From: Halodesulfovibrio spirochaetisodalis
GTDB taxonomy: Bacteria > Desulfobacterota > Desulfovibrionia > Desulfovibrionales > Desulfovibrionaceae
DNA: 64,000 nt
Assembly (NCBI RefSeq): GCF_001672295.1
Contig: NZ_JXMS01000003.1
Span: 62,001 to 126,000 of the forward strand
Direction: 5' to 3'
Below, piece after piece: positions 6,754 to 15,353 of this stretch; position 1 is the first letter of the stretch, and every line of letters starts with the position of its first letter. The notes below the pieces were generated by a model that worked only from the letters and a program-made list of their open reading frames with translations, had not been told where the DNA came from and made no database searches. Position numbers and translations under genes: made by a program.

Positions 6754-8808
6754 ATGGCCAAGACACTTGATTCTCAGAGAACTTATGCCCTTGTGGGCAC
6801 AGGAGGAAGTGGGAAAACCTCGCTGGCTGAAATGCTCATGTTTCAGTCCGGGGTTATCAATCGCCTTGGAAAAATTGAGGAAGGCACCACTTCGCTTGAC
6901 TACGAACCAGAGGAAGTAAAACGCAGAGGTTCTATCCAACCCGGTTTTTCCACAATGGACTGGAACAAAAACCGTCACTTCCTCATGGACATTCCCGGTG
7001 ACAATAACTTTGTAGGCGACATTAACTACCTGTTGTTCGGGGTTGATGGCGCCGTTTTTGTTATTGACGCTGTGGACGGCGTCCGCCCTCTAACCAGTCG
7101 TCTCTGGAATTCTGTCCAGAACGCATCCCTTCCTGCCATCATCTTTATCAATAAGATGGATCGCGACCGCGCAGACTTTGATACAGCTTTCAACGGCCTG
7201 TCTTCAATTCTAGGAATCCGCCCTGTTCTGCTCCAACTGCCTATAGGACAAGGTGATGATTTTAAAGGCTACGTTGACGTCCTGAACAACAAAGCATTCT
7301 TCTTCAATGAGGACGGCTCAACAACTGAAGGTGATGTACCTGCTAATATTGCAGACGAAGTTTCTGTATTGCGCGAAACCACCATTGAGAACATTGCTGA
7401 AAGTAATGAAGAATTAATGGAAAACTACCTTGAGACAGGGGAGCTCTCTCAAGAAGAAATCACAACCGGTTTGCGTGATGGTGTGCTCTCTCGTGAACTG
7501 ATTCCGGTCATGCTCGGATCGTCCCTTGAAAACAGAGGCGGCGCTGAGCTTCTCAACACTATCCAAGACCTGCTGCCTTCACCGCTGCAACATGCTGCAT
7601 GGCAAGATAAAGAAGGCAATGAGCGCACTTCATCCCCTGATGAGCCGCTTGCATTGCTTACTATTAAAACATTATCAGACCCATTCGCAGGTCAACTTTC
7701 CGTTATGCGTGTGCTTTCCGGCTCTTTCTCTGGTGACGCATCATTAAAAAATAGTAACCAGGATGAAACAGAACGTATTGGCGCTCCGTTGTTTATGAAC
7801 GGCAAAGAGTCTTCACCTGCAAAAGGCGAAATAGGCCCGGGTTCTCTTATTGCTGTTCCTAAACTCAAAGTAACCAAAACAGGTGACACACTGGCAGACC
7901 CTAAAGAGCCTTTTGAAGTACGCATGCCGGAGCTTCCGCCAAACCTTATCTCATATGCTATCGCGCCTAAAGAAAAAGGTGATGAAGATAAGGTGTATGC
8001 TGCTGTCCAAAAACTCCTTGATGAAGACATTACCCTTACCCTTTCCCGCGATGCAGAATCCAGCGACATTCTGCTTTCCGGTATGGGGCAGCTGCATATT
8101 GAAACCAGTGTTGAACGTGCCATGCGTCGTTACAAATGCGACATGGTATTGAAAACACCTAAAATTCCTTACCGCGAAACCATTAAAGGCAGAGCGCAGG
8201 TTCAAGGCAGACACAAGAAGCAATCCGGCGGCCGTGGACAGTTCGGTGATTGCTGGATTGAAATCGAAGGCATGCCACAAGGCTTTGGATACGAGTTTGA
8301 AAATGCCATTGTCGGTGGCGTAATCCCACGCCAATATATTCCTGCAGTTGATAAAGGGATTCAGGAAGCTGCACAGCGTGGTTGTCTTGCTGGCTACCCA
8401 CTGGTGGACTTTAAAGTTAAGCTGTACGATGGCTCTTATCACTCCGTTGACTCTTCGGAGATGGCATTCAAAATTGCCGGTTCGTTAGCACTCAAGGGCG
8501 CAATGGATCAGGTTAAGCCAACCTTACTCGAACCTATTGTATTGATGACTGTGCATATCCCGGATGAATTCATGGGAGATGTCATCGGTGACCTCTCTTC
8601 CCGCCGTGGTAAAGTGCTGGGGTCAGACTCCAAAACAGGGATAACTGAAATTAAAGCACATGTACCTATGGGAGAAGTCCTGCGATACGCTCCTGATCTG
8701 CGCTCAATTACAGGAGGCCAAGGTGTTTTCACCATGGAATTCGACCACTACGAAGAAGCACCACCACCTGTCATAGATAAAGTTGTTGCAGAAAAAGAAG
8801 CCAGTTAA
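6754..8808 (+). CDS. Elongation factor G-like translational GTPase (divergent paralogue)
   Basis: The 684-residue protein has the five-domain layout of EF-G. The P-loop GTGGSGKT is at residues 15-22 and NKMD at 134-137. The domain II/III region and a domain IV segment (GGRGQFGDCWIEIE) are present, and a domain V ends in GQGVFTMEFDHYEE. Two points differ from canonical EF-G: the P-loop lacks the usual AHVDAGKTT form, and switch II reads DIPGD (80-84) instead of DTPGH, so the histidine that positions the hydrolytic water is aspartate. This matches the EF-G-like group that exists beside the normal fusA, not the main translocase. The start ATG follows GGGAGAGG. A terminator follows the gene. Confidence 0.87.
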   Translation: MAKTLDSQRTYALVGTGGSGKTSLAEMLMFQSGVINRLGKIEEGTTSLDYEPEEVKRRGSIQPGFSTMDWNKNRHFLMDIPGDNNFVGDINYLLFGVDGAVFVIDAVDGVRPLTSRLWNSVQNASLPAIIFINKMDRDRADFDTAFNGLSSILGIRPVLLQLPIGQGDDFKGYVDVLNNKAFFFNEDGSTTEGDVPANIADEVSVLRETTIENIAESNEELMENYLETGELSQEEITTGLRDGVLSRELIPVMLGSSLENRGGAELLNTIQDLLPSPLQHAAWQDKEGNERTSSPDEPLALLTIKTLSDPFAGQLSVMRVLSGSFSGDASLKNSNQDETERIGAPLFMNGKESSPAKGEIGPGSLIAVPKLKVTKTGDTLADPKEPFEVRMPELPPNLISYAIAPKEKGDEDKVYAAVQKLLDEDITLTLSRDAESSDILLSGMGQLHIETSVERAMRRYKCDMVLKTPKIPYRETIKGRAQVQGRHKKQSGGRGQFGDCWIEIEGMPQGFGYEFENAIVGGVIPRQYIPAVDKGIQEAAQRGCLAGYPLVDFKVKLYDGSYHSVDSSEMAFKIAGSLALKGAMDQVKPTLLEPIVLMTVHIPDEFMGDVIGDLSSRRGKVLGSDSKTGITEIKAHVPMGEVLRYAPDLRSITGGQGVFTMEFDHYEEAPPPVIDKVVAEKEAS

Positions 8809-8880
8809 CATTGCAGAATAGCAACAAGTACTGTTTTTGCCCGCTAATGTACGTTTAGTCAGGCAATACCCAAAACACAA

Positions 8881-8937
8881 AAAGTCAGACGCTTGATAGA
8901 TATCCTATCCTTGCGTCTGACTTTTTTATTTTTTCGC
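8881..8937 (+). terminator. Intrinsic terminator after the EF-G-like gene
   Basis: The arms AAAGTCAGACGC (8881-8892) and GCGTCTGACTTT (8913-8924) form a 12-base-pair stem. It is followed by a T-rich tract to about 8934. Confidence 0.88.
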
Positions 8938-9140
8938 CGCTGCATATAAAAGACTGCGACAGATTATCCCCAAAACACCACGCACTATCCCCACCTAATT
9001 TTTTCTGGCACAATAAAGTGCTATCGACTTTTATAGCCTCCATGCTACAAGCAGCGCATCTCTATGCTGCATACAGGCTTACAGCACATAAGTCTGACAT
9101 TTATTTTTTACACTAATTCGCTCAATTTATTGGACAACTC
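8938..9140. other. Intergenic stretch without recognised gene
   Basis: The roughly 200 bases between the terminator and plsC (332 bases counted from the end of the EF-G-like gene) contain no open frame with a ribosome site. No convincing promoter or RNA structure was seen. It is presumably the plsC promoter region. Confidence 0.4.
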
Positions 9141-9875
9141 ATGATACGTACAATATGGTTTTATTTTTCATTCCTGCTTACGACATTATATGTCTGCATT
9201 GTAATGCCTATAGCTGCTGCTATAGATAACACCGGAAAAATGGTTCGTTACTTTGGACTGTTCTGGTGCAGAGCCGCCCGCTTTTGCGCACAAATTGAGT
9301 TGATTACTGATACCGACACTATTCCGACTGATAGGCCAGTTATTTTTGCCGCTAACCACCAGAGCCAGTTTGATATTCCACTTGCTACCGTTGCCCTGCA
9401 AAAAGCACTTCCAGCTTTTATGGCCAAAAAAAGCCTGCAAAGCCTGCCGTTAATTGGACGCTGTTTCAGGTTATTCGGTAATATTTCTGTAGATCGCAGT
9501 AACAGACGCGCTGCTATGAAATCTTTGGAAGATGCTGCGGCAACTATCCGAAATGGCCGTTCCGTCATTATTTTTCCTGAAGGCACTCGTCAGGAACGGC
9601 TTGATGAACTCGGAGAATTCAAAACCGGAGCAATCATGCTGGCACTGAAAGCTGGAGTACCGATTGTTCCTGTCATTATTGAAGGCAGCGGCGACATATT
9701 GCCGAAAGGACGCATTACGCTCACACGACGTAAAAAAGTCTACATTAAAGCGCTTTCACCTATCGCAACAGCCGACTATACGGTTAAGCAACGAAATGAA
9801 TTCAGCGACATGCTCAAAGAGATCATGAATAAAGAATACATGGAGATGCGTGCATGCCACAAAAACCAAGCATAA
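9141..9875 (+). CDS. plsC: 1-acyl-sn-glycerol-3-phosphate acyltransferase (PlsC family)
   Basis: This 244-residue membrane-associated enzyme has an N-terminal hydrophobic helix (residues 5-25). It also has the acyltransferase motifs NHQSQFD (His73 and Asp78, the HX4D catalytic dyad) and FPEGTR (145-150), the latter contacting the glycerol phosphate. It should acylate lysophosphatidic acid to phosphatidic acid, the substrate of the CdsA encoded further along. Its 3' end overlaps the RNase J start by 22 bases in another frame, which suggests coupled expression of the two genes. The ribosome site is weak (GGAC). Confidence 0.9.
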   Translation: MIRTIWFYFSFLLTTLYVCIVMPIAAAIDNTGKMVRYFGLFWCRAARFCAQIELITDTDTIPTDRPVIFAANHQSQFDIPLATVALQKALPAFMAKKSLQSLPLIGRCFRLFGNISVDRSNRRAAMKSLEDAAATIRNGRSVIIFPEGTRQERLDELGEFKTGAIMLALKAGVPIVPVIIEGSGDILPKGRITLTRRKKVYIKALSPIATADYTVKQRNEFSDMLKEIMNKEYMEMRACHKNQA

Positions 9876-11509
9876 CGCTCACACCGCTGGGAGGCATGGG
9901 TGAAATCGGCATGAACTGTACAATGTGGTCCACTGAAACCACAACAGTCATTGTCGATTGCGGTCTCATGTTCCCACATGACTACCATCTCGGTGTTGAT
10001 GTCATCATTCCGCAATTTGAGCATATCCTTAAGCAGAAAGAGAAAGTAAAAGGAATTGTCCTTACTCACGGGCACGAAGACCATATTGGTGCTCTTCCGT
10101 GGCTAATCCGCTGGCTAAGTGTTCCTATTTATGGCTCCAAATTTACGCTTGCGCTAGTAGAAAGCAAATTACGCGAAGCAGACCTTCTCCACCGCACTAA
10201 GCTTATTCCCGTTGCTCCAAGAGAACGTATTGAGCTTGGTGATATGGCATTCAACTTTTTCCCGGTCTGTCACTCCATTATCGAGGGGTACGGTTTAGGC
10301 GTAGAAACACCGGCTGGCAACATCGTCCATACTGGTGACTTCAAGCTCGACAGAACTCCTTTGGACAACCATCGCACTGACCTTGACGGTTTTTATAATT
10401 TTTCAAAAGACGGTGTGGAATTGCTCTTGTCCGACTCAACCAACATTGAACGGGAAGGCTATTCATTAAGCGAGCGCGACATTAAGAGCGCCTTTGAAGA
10501 TCTCTTTGCCAACGCTAAAGGGCGTATCATCGTCCCCCTTTTCTCCAGCCATATCCAGCGCATCCAGCAGGTTCTCGACATCTCGGCACGTTATGGTCGA
10601 AAGATCGCAGTTTCCGGCCGCAGCCTCGTCAAAAATATTGAAATTGCTAACGAACTTGGTTTCTTACGCATCCGTACCCCACTCTATATGGACACAAGGG
10701 AAATGCCGGAACTGCCAGATGAGGAAACAGTTCTGCTTCTTACCGGTTCACAGGGCGAACCACTTTCCGCTCTATCCCGCATTGCACGCGGCGAACATAA
10801 GCACCTTGCCATTCAGGAAGGTGACACCGTTGTTATGTCTTCCCGCGTTATTCCCGGTAATACCCTTGCCATCACACGCATGATCAACGACATGTACCGC
10901 ATGGGGGCAGAAGTTTTCTATGAAAGCTTCCGAAACATCCACGCATCAGGGCATGCCTATCGCGATGAATTACGAGAGATGCTGGACACCGTTTCACCGA
11001 AACATTTCATACCGGTGCATGGAGAATATCGGCATCTTGTAAAACATTGCCGCCTTGCCCAACAGTGTGGAGTGGAAGAGGAAAATACCTTTATCCTTGA
11101 AGACGGACAGCCGGTAACATTATGCGAGGGCAAAATCACACGCGAACCAGAGCTTGAACTGGAAGAAGTTCTTGTGGATGGAAAAGGCGTAGGTGACGTT
11201 GGACTCAGCATTCTCAAGGAACGCCAAATCCTCGGTGGTGAAGGAATGGTTGTCGTATTCATGGTACTGGACGAGCAAATATGGGAAATATTGCACGGCC
11301 CGACAATTGTCTCCAAAGGGTTTGTCTTTGAACCACATTTTGACCATGTTCTTGAGGATGCGAAGTGCATTGTCCTTGAGCTCTTCGAGAATATCGGCCC
11401 CGAAGATATTGAGCTTCTGCAGGACAGAATCCGCTCTGGACTAAGAAGATTTTTCCGGAAAGTTCTGGAACGAGATCCTGTCGTGGTTCCTGTTATTACA
11501 ATGGTATAA
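9854..11509 (+). CDS. rnj: Ribonuclease J
   Basis: The 551-residue protein is a beta-CASP metallo-beta-lactamase nuclease. The metal site THGHEDHIGALPW has His72, His74, Asp76 and His77. Further signatures are VCHSIIEGYG, the HTGDFKLD metal-ligand motif, the LSDSTN segment, TGSQGEPLSAL, and the C-terminal HGEYRHL motif. RNase J provides 5'-to-3' exonuclease and endonuclease activity in RNA processing and turnover. It is the main such enzyme in many bacteria without a full RNase E system. It overlaps the end of plsC by 22 bases and ends at a bidirectional terminator. Confidence 0.95.
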   Translation: MPQKPSITLTPLGGMGEIGMNCTMWSTETTTVIVDCGLMFPHDYHLGVDVIIPQFEHILKQKEKVKGIVLTHGHEDHIGALPWLIRWLSVPIYGSKFTLALVESKLREADLLHRTKLIPVAPRERIELGDMAFNFFPVCHSIIEGYGLGVETPAGNIVHTGDFKLDRTPLDNHRTDLDGFYNFSKDGVELLLSDSTNIEREGYSLSERDIKSAFEDLFANAKGRIIVPLFSSHIQRIQQVLDISARYGRKIAVSGRSLVKNIEIANELGFLRIRTPLYMDTREMPELPDEETVLLLTGSQGEPLSALSRIARGEHKHLAIQEGDTVVMSSRVIPGNTLAITRMINDMYRMGAEVFYESFRNIHASGHAYRDELREMLDTVSPKHFIPVHGEYRHLVKHCRLAQQCGVEEENTFILEDGQPVTLCEGKITREPELELEEVLVDGKGVGDVGLSILKERQILGGEGMVVVFMVLDEQIWEILHGPTIVSKGFVFEPHFDHVLEDAKCIVLELFENIGPEDIELLQDRIRSGLRRFFRKVLERDPVVVPVITMV

Positions 11510-11512
11510 AAG

Positions 11513-11545
11513 AAGCGCCCTAAACTTTAGGGCGCTTTTTTTTAT
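11513..11545. terminator. Bidirectional intrinsic terminator
   Basis: The inverted repeat AAGCGCCCTAAA / TTTAGGGCGCTT is followed by a run of T residues on the plus strand and is preceded by A-rich sequence that supplies U residues on the minus strand. It separates convergent RNase J and the minus-strand membrane protein gene. Confidence 0.9.
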
Positions 11546-12138
11546 TCTTCAATCACCTGAGTTTCTGCCTGTAATGTGACTTTTGGCGTGCGAATCGCAA
11601 TAGTCATAAACGTTATCCAAGAGGCGAGCAAACTTAGCTGACTCACGACTGTCGAGGTCAGTGGAGAAATCGTACCAGCAAACATTGTCACATTGCACAA
11701 CAACGGAACAAGAGTTGGCAGCACAACAAGCATCACGCCCAATATCATTGGATCTACGCCAGCGAGTTCACTAATATTCTTTGACCACTGCCAAATAGCA
11801 AATATGTATACGCAGTACGATGCAAGAGCCAGCAGCACACAAAACAAGACTGCACCAGACAGTGAAAACAAAGCATCAACCCCGTTTCCTACAAGCATCA
11901 ATAATCCCATTGTGACACCTGATGCCGTAAATAATACAATACCAAGTACAAAGGCTAGCAAGAGAGACAGTGCTAAAAGACGGAGTGACCCCTTACCGAC
12001 CTTAAATGCTACAAAAAAATTCCAAAAAGGAATTATCCAATGATACCAAGACGGAGAGATACCTTTACGTACTGCCAATATCCAACAAGGAGCTACGTAA
12101 AGCATGGTAAACATCCAACACACAATTAATACAATCAT
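11542..12138 (-). CDS. Multi-pass membrane protein, copy 2 of a duplicated cassette (DUF5684-like)
   Basis: The protein has 198 residues when started at the ATG ending at 12138, which has an AAGGAAG ribosome site. A longer frame reaching 12210 lacks one. It has about five hydrophobic segments. The first loop signature, PCWILAVRKGISPSWYHWII, has the W/P/N pattern seen in DUF5684-type small membrane proteins. The C-terminal SWITFMTIAIRTPKVTL leads into a short acidic tail. It is clearly related to the protein at 12889-13473, sharing APCW/LPCW, IPFWNFF/IPVWNFY and the SWI.FM..AIRTP.V.L ending. It is the last gene of the four-gene set and lies downstream of a terminator-like hairpin, so it may have its own promoter. 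Function unknown. Confidence 0.72.
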   Translation of the reverse strand: MIVLIVCWMFTMLYVAPCWILAVRKGISPSWYHWIIPFWNFFVAFKVGKGSLRLLALSLLLAFVLGIVLFTASGVTMGLLMLVGNGVDALFSLSGAVLFCVLLALASYCVYIFAIWQWSKNISELAGVDPMILGVMLVVLPTLVPLLCNVTMFAGTISPLTSTVVSQLSLLASWITFMTIAIRTPKVTLQAETQVIEE

Positions 12139-12329
12139 TTTAACTTCCTTACTTACAAGACCGTACAGCCTATTCAATGTTACAAAAAATCTCCATTTGC
12201 ACATAATCAAAAGTGCTAATTAGAAAAGGGTGATAGCCCCTTGAACACAAAACAGTGCCTAGCTCTTTTCCTTCGGAATTCTCTACAAAAACATTAGAAT
12301 TTCTTCTTAAGATACAAAGCAACATAACC

Positions 12330-12363
12330 AAAAGCCCCTGTACCATGTTCAGTACAGAGGCCT
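12330..12363 (-). terminator. Terminator-like hairpin within the duplicated cassette
   Basis: On the minus strand, GCCTCTGTAC and GTACAGGGGC form a ten-pair stem with one G-U pair, followed by TTTTGG. It lies directly after the SRPBCC-like gene ending at 12370 and may be leaky. Confidence 0.6.
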
Positions 12364-12369
12364 TCTCTT

Positions 12370-12882
12370 TTATTTTTCTGCCTGTTCTTTTATCTGCTGC
12401 AACATTATCTTTCGAATCCAACCACTGAACGGCTTAGTAAGCAGCCAGTATGAATGAAACATTATCTTCGAAATATTACCAAGTAATGCGACACGAGTTT
12501 CAGTACTCAGGCGAGTAGTCATTGCATCAATGGATTCACACTTAAAGTTCCATCCAATGCGAAGTTTAGCACGTTCAGGGTTTCCAATAAACTGCTCCAG
12601 ACTTTCCACCGGAACCAGCTTATTTGTCACCATCATTCCCAACACTGTTTCGTCAAGAGCGTCTTCTGCCAGTTGACTGAACATACCACTTTCAACCAGT
12701 CCCTGCAGGCTAAGCTTGCTAGTCGGTATTCCCCGCAACCGAAACAGTGTGACAATAATTTTTGAAGAGCCAAAATCAACATTTTTTATTGCTTCAAAAA
12801 CAGCATTTTGAGATTTATTAATGACAATTTCATGATACTCGACTGCATCGTACTCAGGCAAAATTGCATTCAGCAAACTCAT
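12370..12882 (-). CDS. SRPBCC/DUF2867-like protein, copy 2 of the cassette
   Basis: This 170-residue soluble protein resembles SRPBCC (START-like, helix-grip) proteins. It opens LPEYDAVEYHEIVI, then a segment equivalent to the first helix (NAVFEAIKNVDF). It carries the family-like LFRLRGIP and a central beta-rich half ending TRLSTETRV. A basic C-terminal helix (WIRKIMLQQIKEQAEK) completes it. The fold usually encloses a hydrophobic ligand such as a lipid or polyketide. It starts 6 bases after the stop of the membrane protein upstream (12889-13473), so the two are co-translated. It is a paralogue of 13546-14088, nearly collinear. The ligand is unknown. Confidence 0.75.
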   Translation of the reverse strand: MSLLNAILPEYDAVEYHEIVINKSQNAVFEAIKNVDFGSSKIIVTLFRLRGIPTSKLSLQGLVESGMFSQLAEDALDETVLGMMVTNKLVPVESLEQFIGNPERAKLRIGWNFKCESIDAMTTRLSTETRVALLGNISKIMFHSYWLLTKPFSGWIRKIMLQQIKEQAEK

Positions 12883-12888
12883 GCGATG

Positions 12889-13473
12889 TTACTCCTCAGT
12901 AAATGTCTTCTCGGTATCACGCAGTTCTACACGTGGAGTACGGATGGCAACAATCATGAAAAAAATCCATGAAAGTAAATACAAAGCGTTATCGATAACT
13001 CCGTTGTATTTTGAAAAAGCTTCTTGAGTAAGAGTAAACGCAACAAGAGTTGCCGCAATCATAACTTGAAGCACAAGCAAGACGAGGGGTAACAGGTGCC
13101 TGTGCACACCCGCAAGAATACCGATATTCATCAACCAACGGTACAAAACAAAGAGGGATATTCCTGTACCAACAATAATGAGACTTCGTCCGCCCCACAA
13201 AAAAGCTGGTGAATTTTCATTTGCTATTAGCATGGCAGTACCCGCCGTAAACAAAACTATAATAAGCAACAAAAGCCTGTTGGAACCATGCCCAAGTTTG
13301 TATGCCGTATAAAAGTTCCATACGGGAATCACCCAGTTCCACCAGCGCGCTGCTATGTTTCTTCGTTTAGCTATTATCCAGCAGGGAAGCACCTTCCAGA
13401 TAGAATATACTGTCACCTCCGCACACCAGATCAGGATCATAACAGCAGCTCCGGATGCACCCATATTCGGCAT
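12889..13473 (-). CDS. Multi-pass membrane protein, copy 1 of a duplicated cassette (DUF5684-like)
   Basis: The 194-residue protein has about five transmembrane segments. The N-terminal signature VLPCWIIAKRRNIAARWWNW is followed by IPVWNFYTAYKLGHG, which matches the loop pattern of the protein at 11542-12138. The C-terminal half ends SWIFFMIVAIRTPRVEL plus an acidic tail. The start at 13473 has an AGGAG site six bases upstream. It lies between the two SRPBCC-like genes with gaps of 72 and 6 bases. This arrangement supports one transcript in which each soluble SRPBCC-like protein is followed by its membrane partner. No enzymatic motif was seen; a lipid-handling or stress role is only a guess. 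Confidence 0.75.
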   Translation of the reverse strand: MPNMGASGAAVMILIWCAEVTVYSIWKVLPCWIIAKRRNIAARWWNWVIPVWNFYTAYKLGHGSNRLLLLIIVLFTAGTAMLIANENSPAFLWGGRSLIIVGTGISLFVLYRWLMNIGILAGVHRHLLPLVLLVLQVMIAATLVAFTLTQEAFSKYNGVIDNALYLLSWIFFMIVAIRTPRVELRDTEKTFTEE

Positions 13474-13545
13474 ACCATCTCCTCATATCAAGCTTTCTTT
13501 GCAGCACAGTACCAGTGCAATCTGTGTATCTACATTCAACTCACA

Positions 13546-14088
13546 CTACAGATAGCAATTCCAACCGATAAGCTCAGCCTGCCGTTTCACTATTTTGAGC
13601 ATCCGCTTACGAATCATTGAACTGAACGGCTTAAGAACAAGCCAGTAGGTTTTAAATATCCTGCGGGTGACTTTTGACAAACACAAGATTCTGGTTTCAG
13701 TTGTAACTTTAGTTAGTCCCGGACTTATCTCGGACAGACTGAAATTCAGCGCAACTTTTACTTTTGTGGATAATGAATGCGCTAAAAACTCCTTTGCATC
13801 AGCAATTGGTACAACATGATTGGTTGCCAAAAAGCCAATGAGGTGCTCCATAGGATAGTTTTCAGCAAGGCGCGAAAGGCCTATATCGTCAATAAGCCCT
13901 TGCAGATTCATTCGCCGAGTCGGCAACCCCCGTAGTTTAAACAACGCGACAATGAGTGTAGACTTGGAAAGATCAACATTCTTTGTAACCTCATAAACTT
14001 CCTCAATGGGGCTGTTCACTACTATTTCATGGTATTCGCTGAATGTGTATTCAGGTAAGTACCTGTCAATCAAAGCCGTCTCTGACAT
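13546..14088 (-). CDS. SRPBCC/DUF2867-like protein, copy 1 of the cassette
   Basis: This 180-residue protein is the first gene of the four-gene minus-strand set. It aligns along its length with 12370-12882: LPEYTFSEYHEIVV, KNVDLSKSTLIVALFKLRGL, the TKVTTETRI strand and a basic C-terminal FSSMIRKRMLKIVKRQAE. The predicted fold is a helix-grip SRPBCC domain that would hold a hydrophobic ligand. The ATG at 14088 follows TAGGAG. About 250 bases separate it from the divergent FAH-family gene, leaving room for promoters on both strands. There is no signal peptide, so it should act in the cytoplasm, possibly against the membrane through its basic tail. Confidence 0.75.
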   Translation of the reverse strand: MSETALIDRYLPEYTFSEYHEIVVNSPIEEVYEVTKNVDLSKSTLIVALFKLRGLPTRRMNLQGLIDDIGLSRLAENYPMEHLIGFLATNHVVPIADAKEFLAHSLSTKVKVALNFSLSEISPGLTKVTTETRILCLSKVTRRIFKTYWLVLKPFSSMIRKRMLKIVKRQAELIGWNCYL

Positions 14089-14344
14089 AGTGGTCTCCTA
14101 AGAGCTGGCAAAGCATGCCATCAGCATCAGTTTTATGGTACAGAGAAAAACTGAAGCGATAATAATTGGATAAACTGCGCAATCGTACATAAAAAGAAGA
14201 TAATTTAACACTTTTTTTGTGACAACATTCCAATTTTATTAAGCAATAGTCACAAACACAGTGTACATCGACATTTGGGCGTCGCATTCATACTATATGA
14301 CAACAAAGTTCGGTAAGGCACATAGATTACAACAGGAGTGTATG

Positions 14345-15127
14345 ATGAAAATAGTTCGCGTTCAGTACCAATACAAAACATTCTACGCTGCATTGGAAGA
14401 CGGTCTGTTACGATGTCTCACTCCACAGATTGGAATTACTGAACGTTTTGCGCTGGAAGATGCTCTGCTGTTGCCACTGGTCACTCCATCCAAGGTTGTC
14501 TGTGTCGGGCTGAACTACAAAGGACACGCTGCAGAACTGGGCATGCCGCTTCCTGAAGAACCCATGTTTTTCCTTAAACCCCCATCGAGCATCATCAACA
14601 CTGGGCAACCTATCTATCTTCCACCTCAATCTGATCGCGTTGACTATGAAGCTGAACTTGCGATCATAATTGGGCGTGAAGCACGTTTTCTTTCCCCACA
14701 GGCTGTCCCTGACTATATTTTCGGGTATACATGTGCCAATGACGTGACAGCACGTGATTTACAGAAAAGCGACGGAATGTTTGGAAGATGCAAAGGATTT
14801 GATACGTTTTTGCCTATCGGCCCATGGCTTGAAACAAATATCCCTGATCCATCCAATCTTTCGGTGAAATTGTATAAAAACGAACAACTCGTGCAGCAGG
14901 GGCATACCTCTGATATGCTCTTCAGCCCGCTGGAACTTGTGGCGGACATCTCCCATGTCATGACCCTGCTCCCGGGGGATGTTATTTTAACCGGCACACC
15001 GCATGGGATCGGCCCCATTCAGGAAGGCGATGAACTTCAGGTTGAGATCGACGGCATAGGGACACTCATAAACCCAGTTAAAAATTTTACAAAACACAAA
15101 GACTCTACAGGACTTCCTGTCCAATAG
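14345..15127 (+). CDS. Fumarylacetoacetate hydrolase (FAH) family protein
   Basis: This is a 260-residue FAH-fold enzyme. The core carries VCVGLNYKGHAAEL, the metal-ligand region VDYEAELAIIIG (with its two glutamates), YTCANDVTARDLQ, KGFDTFLPIGPW, and the C-terminal GDVILTGTPHGIGP. The family cleaves or decarboxylates beta-diketo acids (fumarylpyruvate, oxaloacetate, HHDD) with Mg2+. The exact substrate is not evident, and oxaloacetate decarboxylase or acylpyruvase activity is possible. The AGGAG site fits the second of two adjacent ATGs (14345) better than the first (14342). It stands alone between the duplicated cassette and rpsB. Confidence 0.85.
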   Translation: MKIVRVQYQYKTFYAALEDGLLRCLTPQIGITERFALEDALLLPLVTPSKVVCVGLNYKGHAAELGMPLPEEPMFFLKPPSSIINTGQPIYLPPQSDRVDYEAELAIIIGREARFLSPQAVPDYIFGYTCANDVTARDLQKSDGMFGRCKGFDTFLPIGPWLETNIPDPSNLSVKLYKNEQLVQQGHTSDMLFSPLELVADISHVMTLLPGDVILTGTPHGIGPIQEGDELQVEIDGIGTLINPVKNFTKHKDSTGLPVQ

Positions 15128-15199
15128 TTTCTGCGCTACAATACAAAATTGGCAGAACACGAATCATACATAAAAAATGCGAATGAACCGCAAGAAAGC

Positions 15200-15228
15200 T
15201 TGCCAAACTCATTTATTCGCAGTATGTA
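15200..15228 (+). promoter_or_regulatory. Possible promoter and long leader of rpsB-tsf
   Basis: TTGCCA (15200-15205) and TATGTA (15223-15228) lie 17 bases apart. The roughly 120-base leader that follows contains C/G-rich segments that could fold. Autoregulatory S2 leaders are known in other bacteria, but no specific match was identified here. Confidence 0.3.
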
Positions 15229-15353
15229 TCCCTGCCTTTTAATACAAAGCACACTCCGACGCATCTTCCCTGGGTGCCTTTAGAACGCGTAAGATTCTTC
15301 AGGTGGAGGGACTTGGCTCGGTGTGGAAGAAAAACCCATTGAAGGAGATTACA

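Noticed and set aside
12170-12421. An 83-codon minus-strand frame between the cassette copies
   Set aside because: It runs across the terminator-like hairpin and into the SRPBCC-like gene; no ribosome site.
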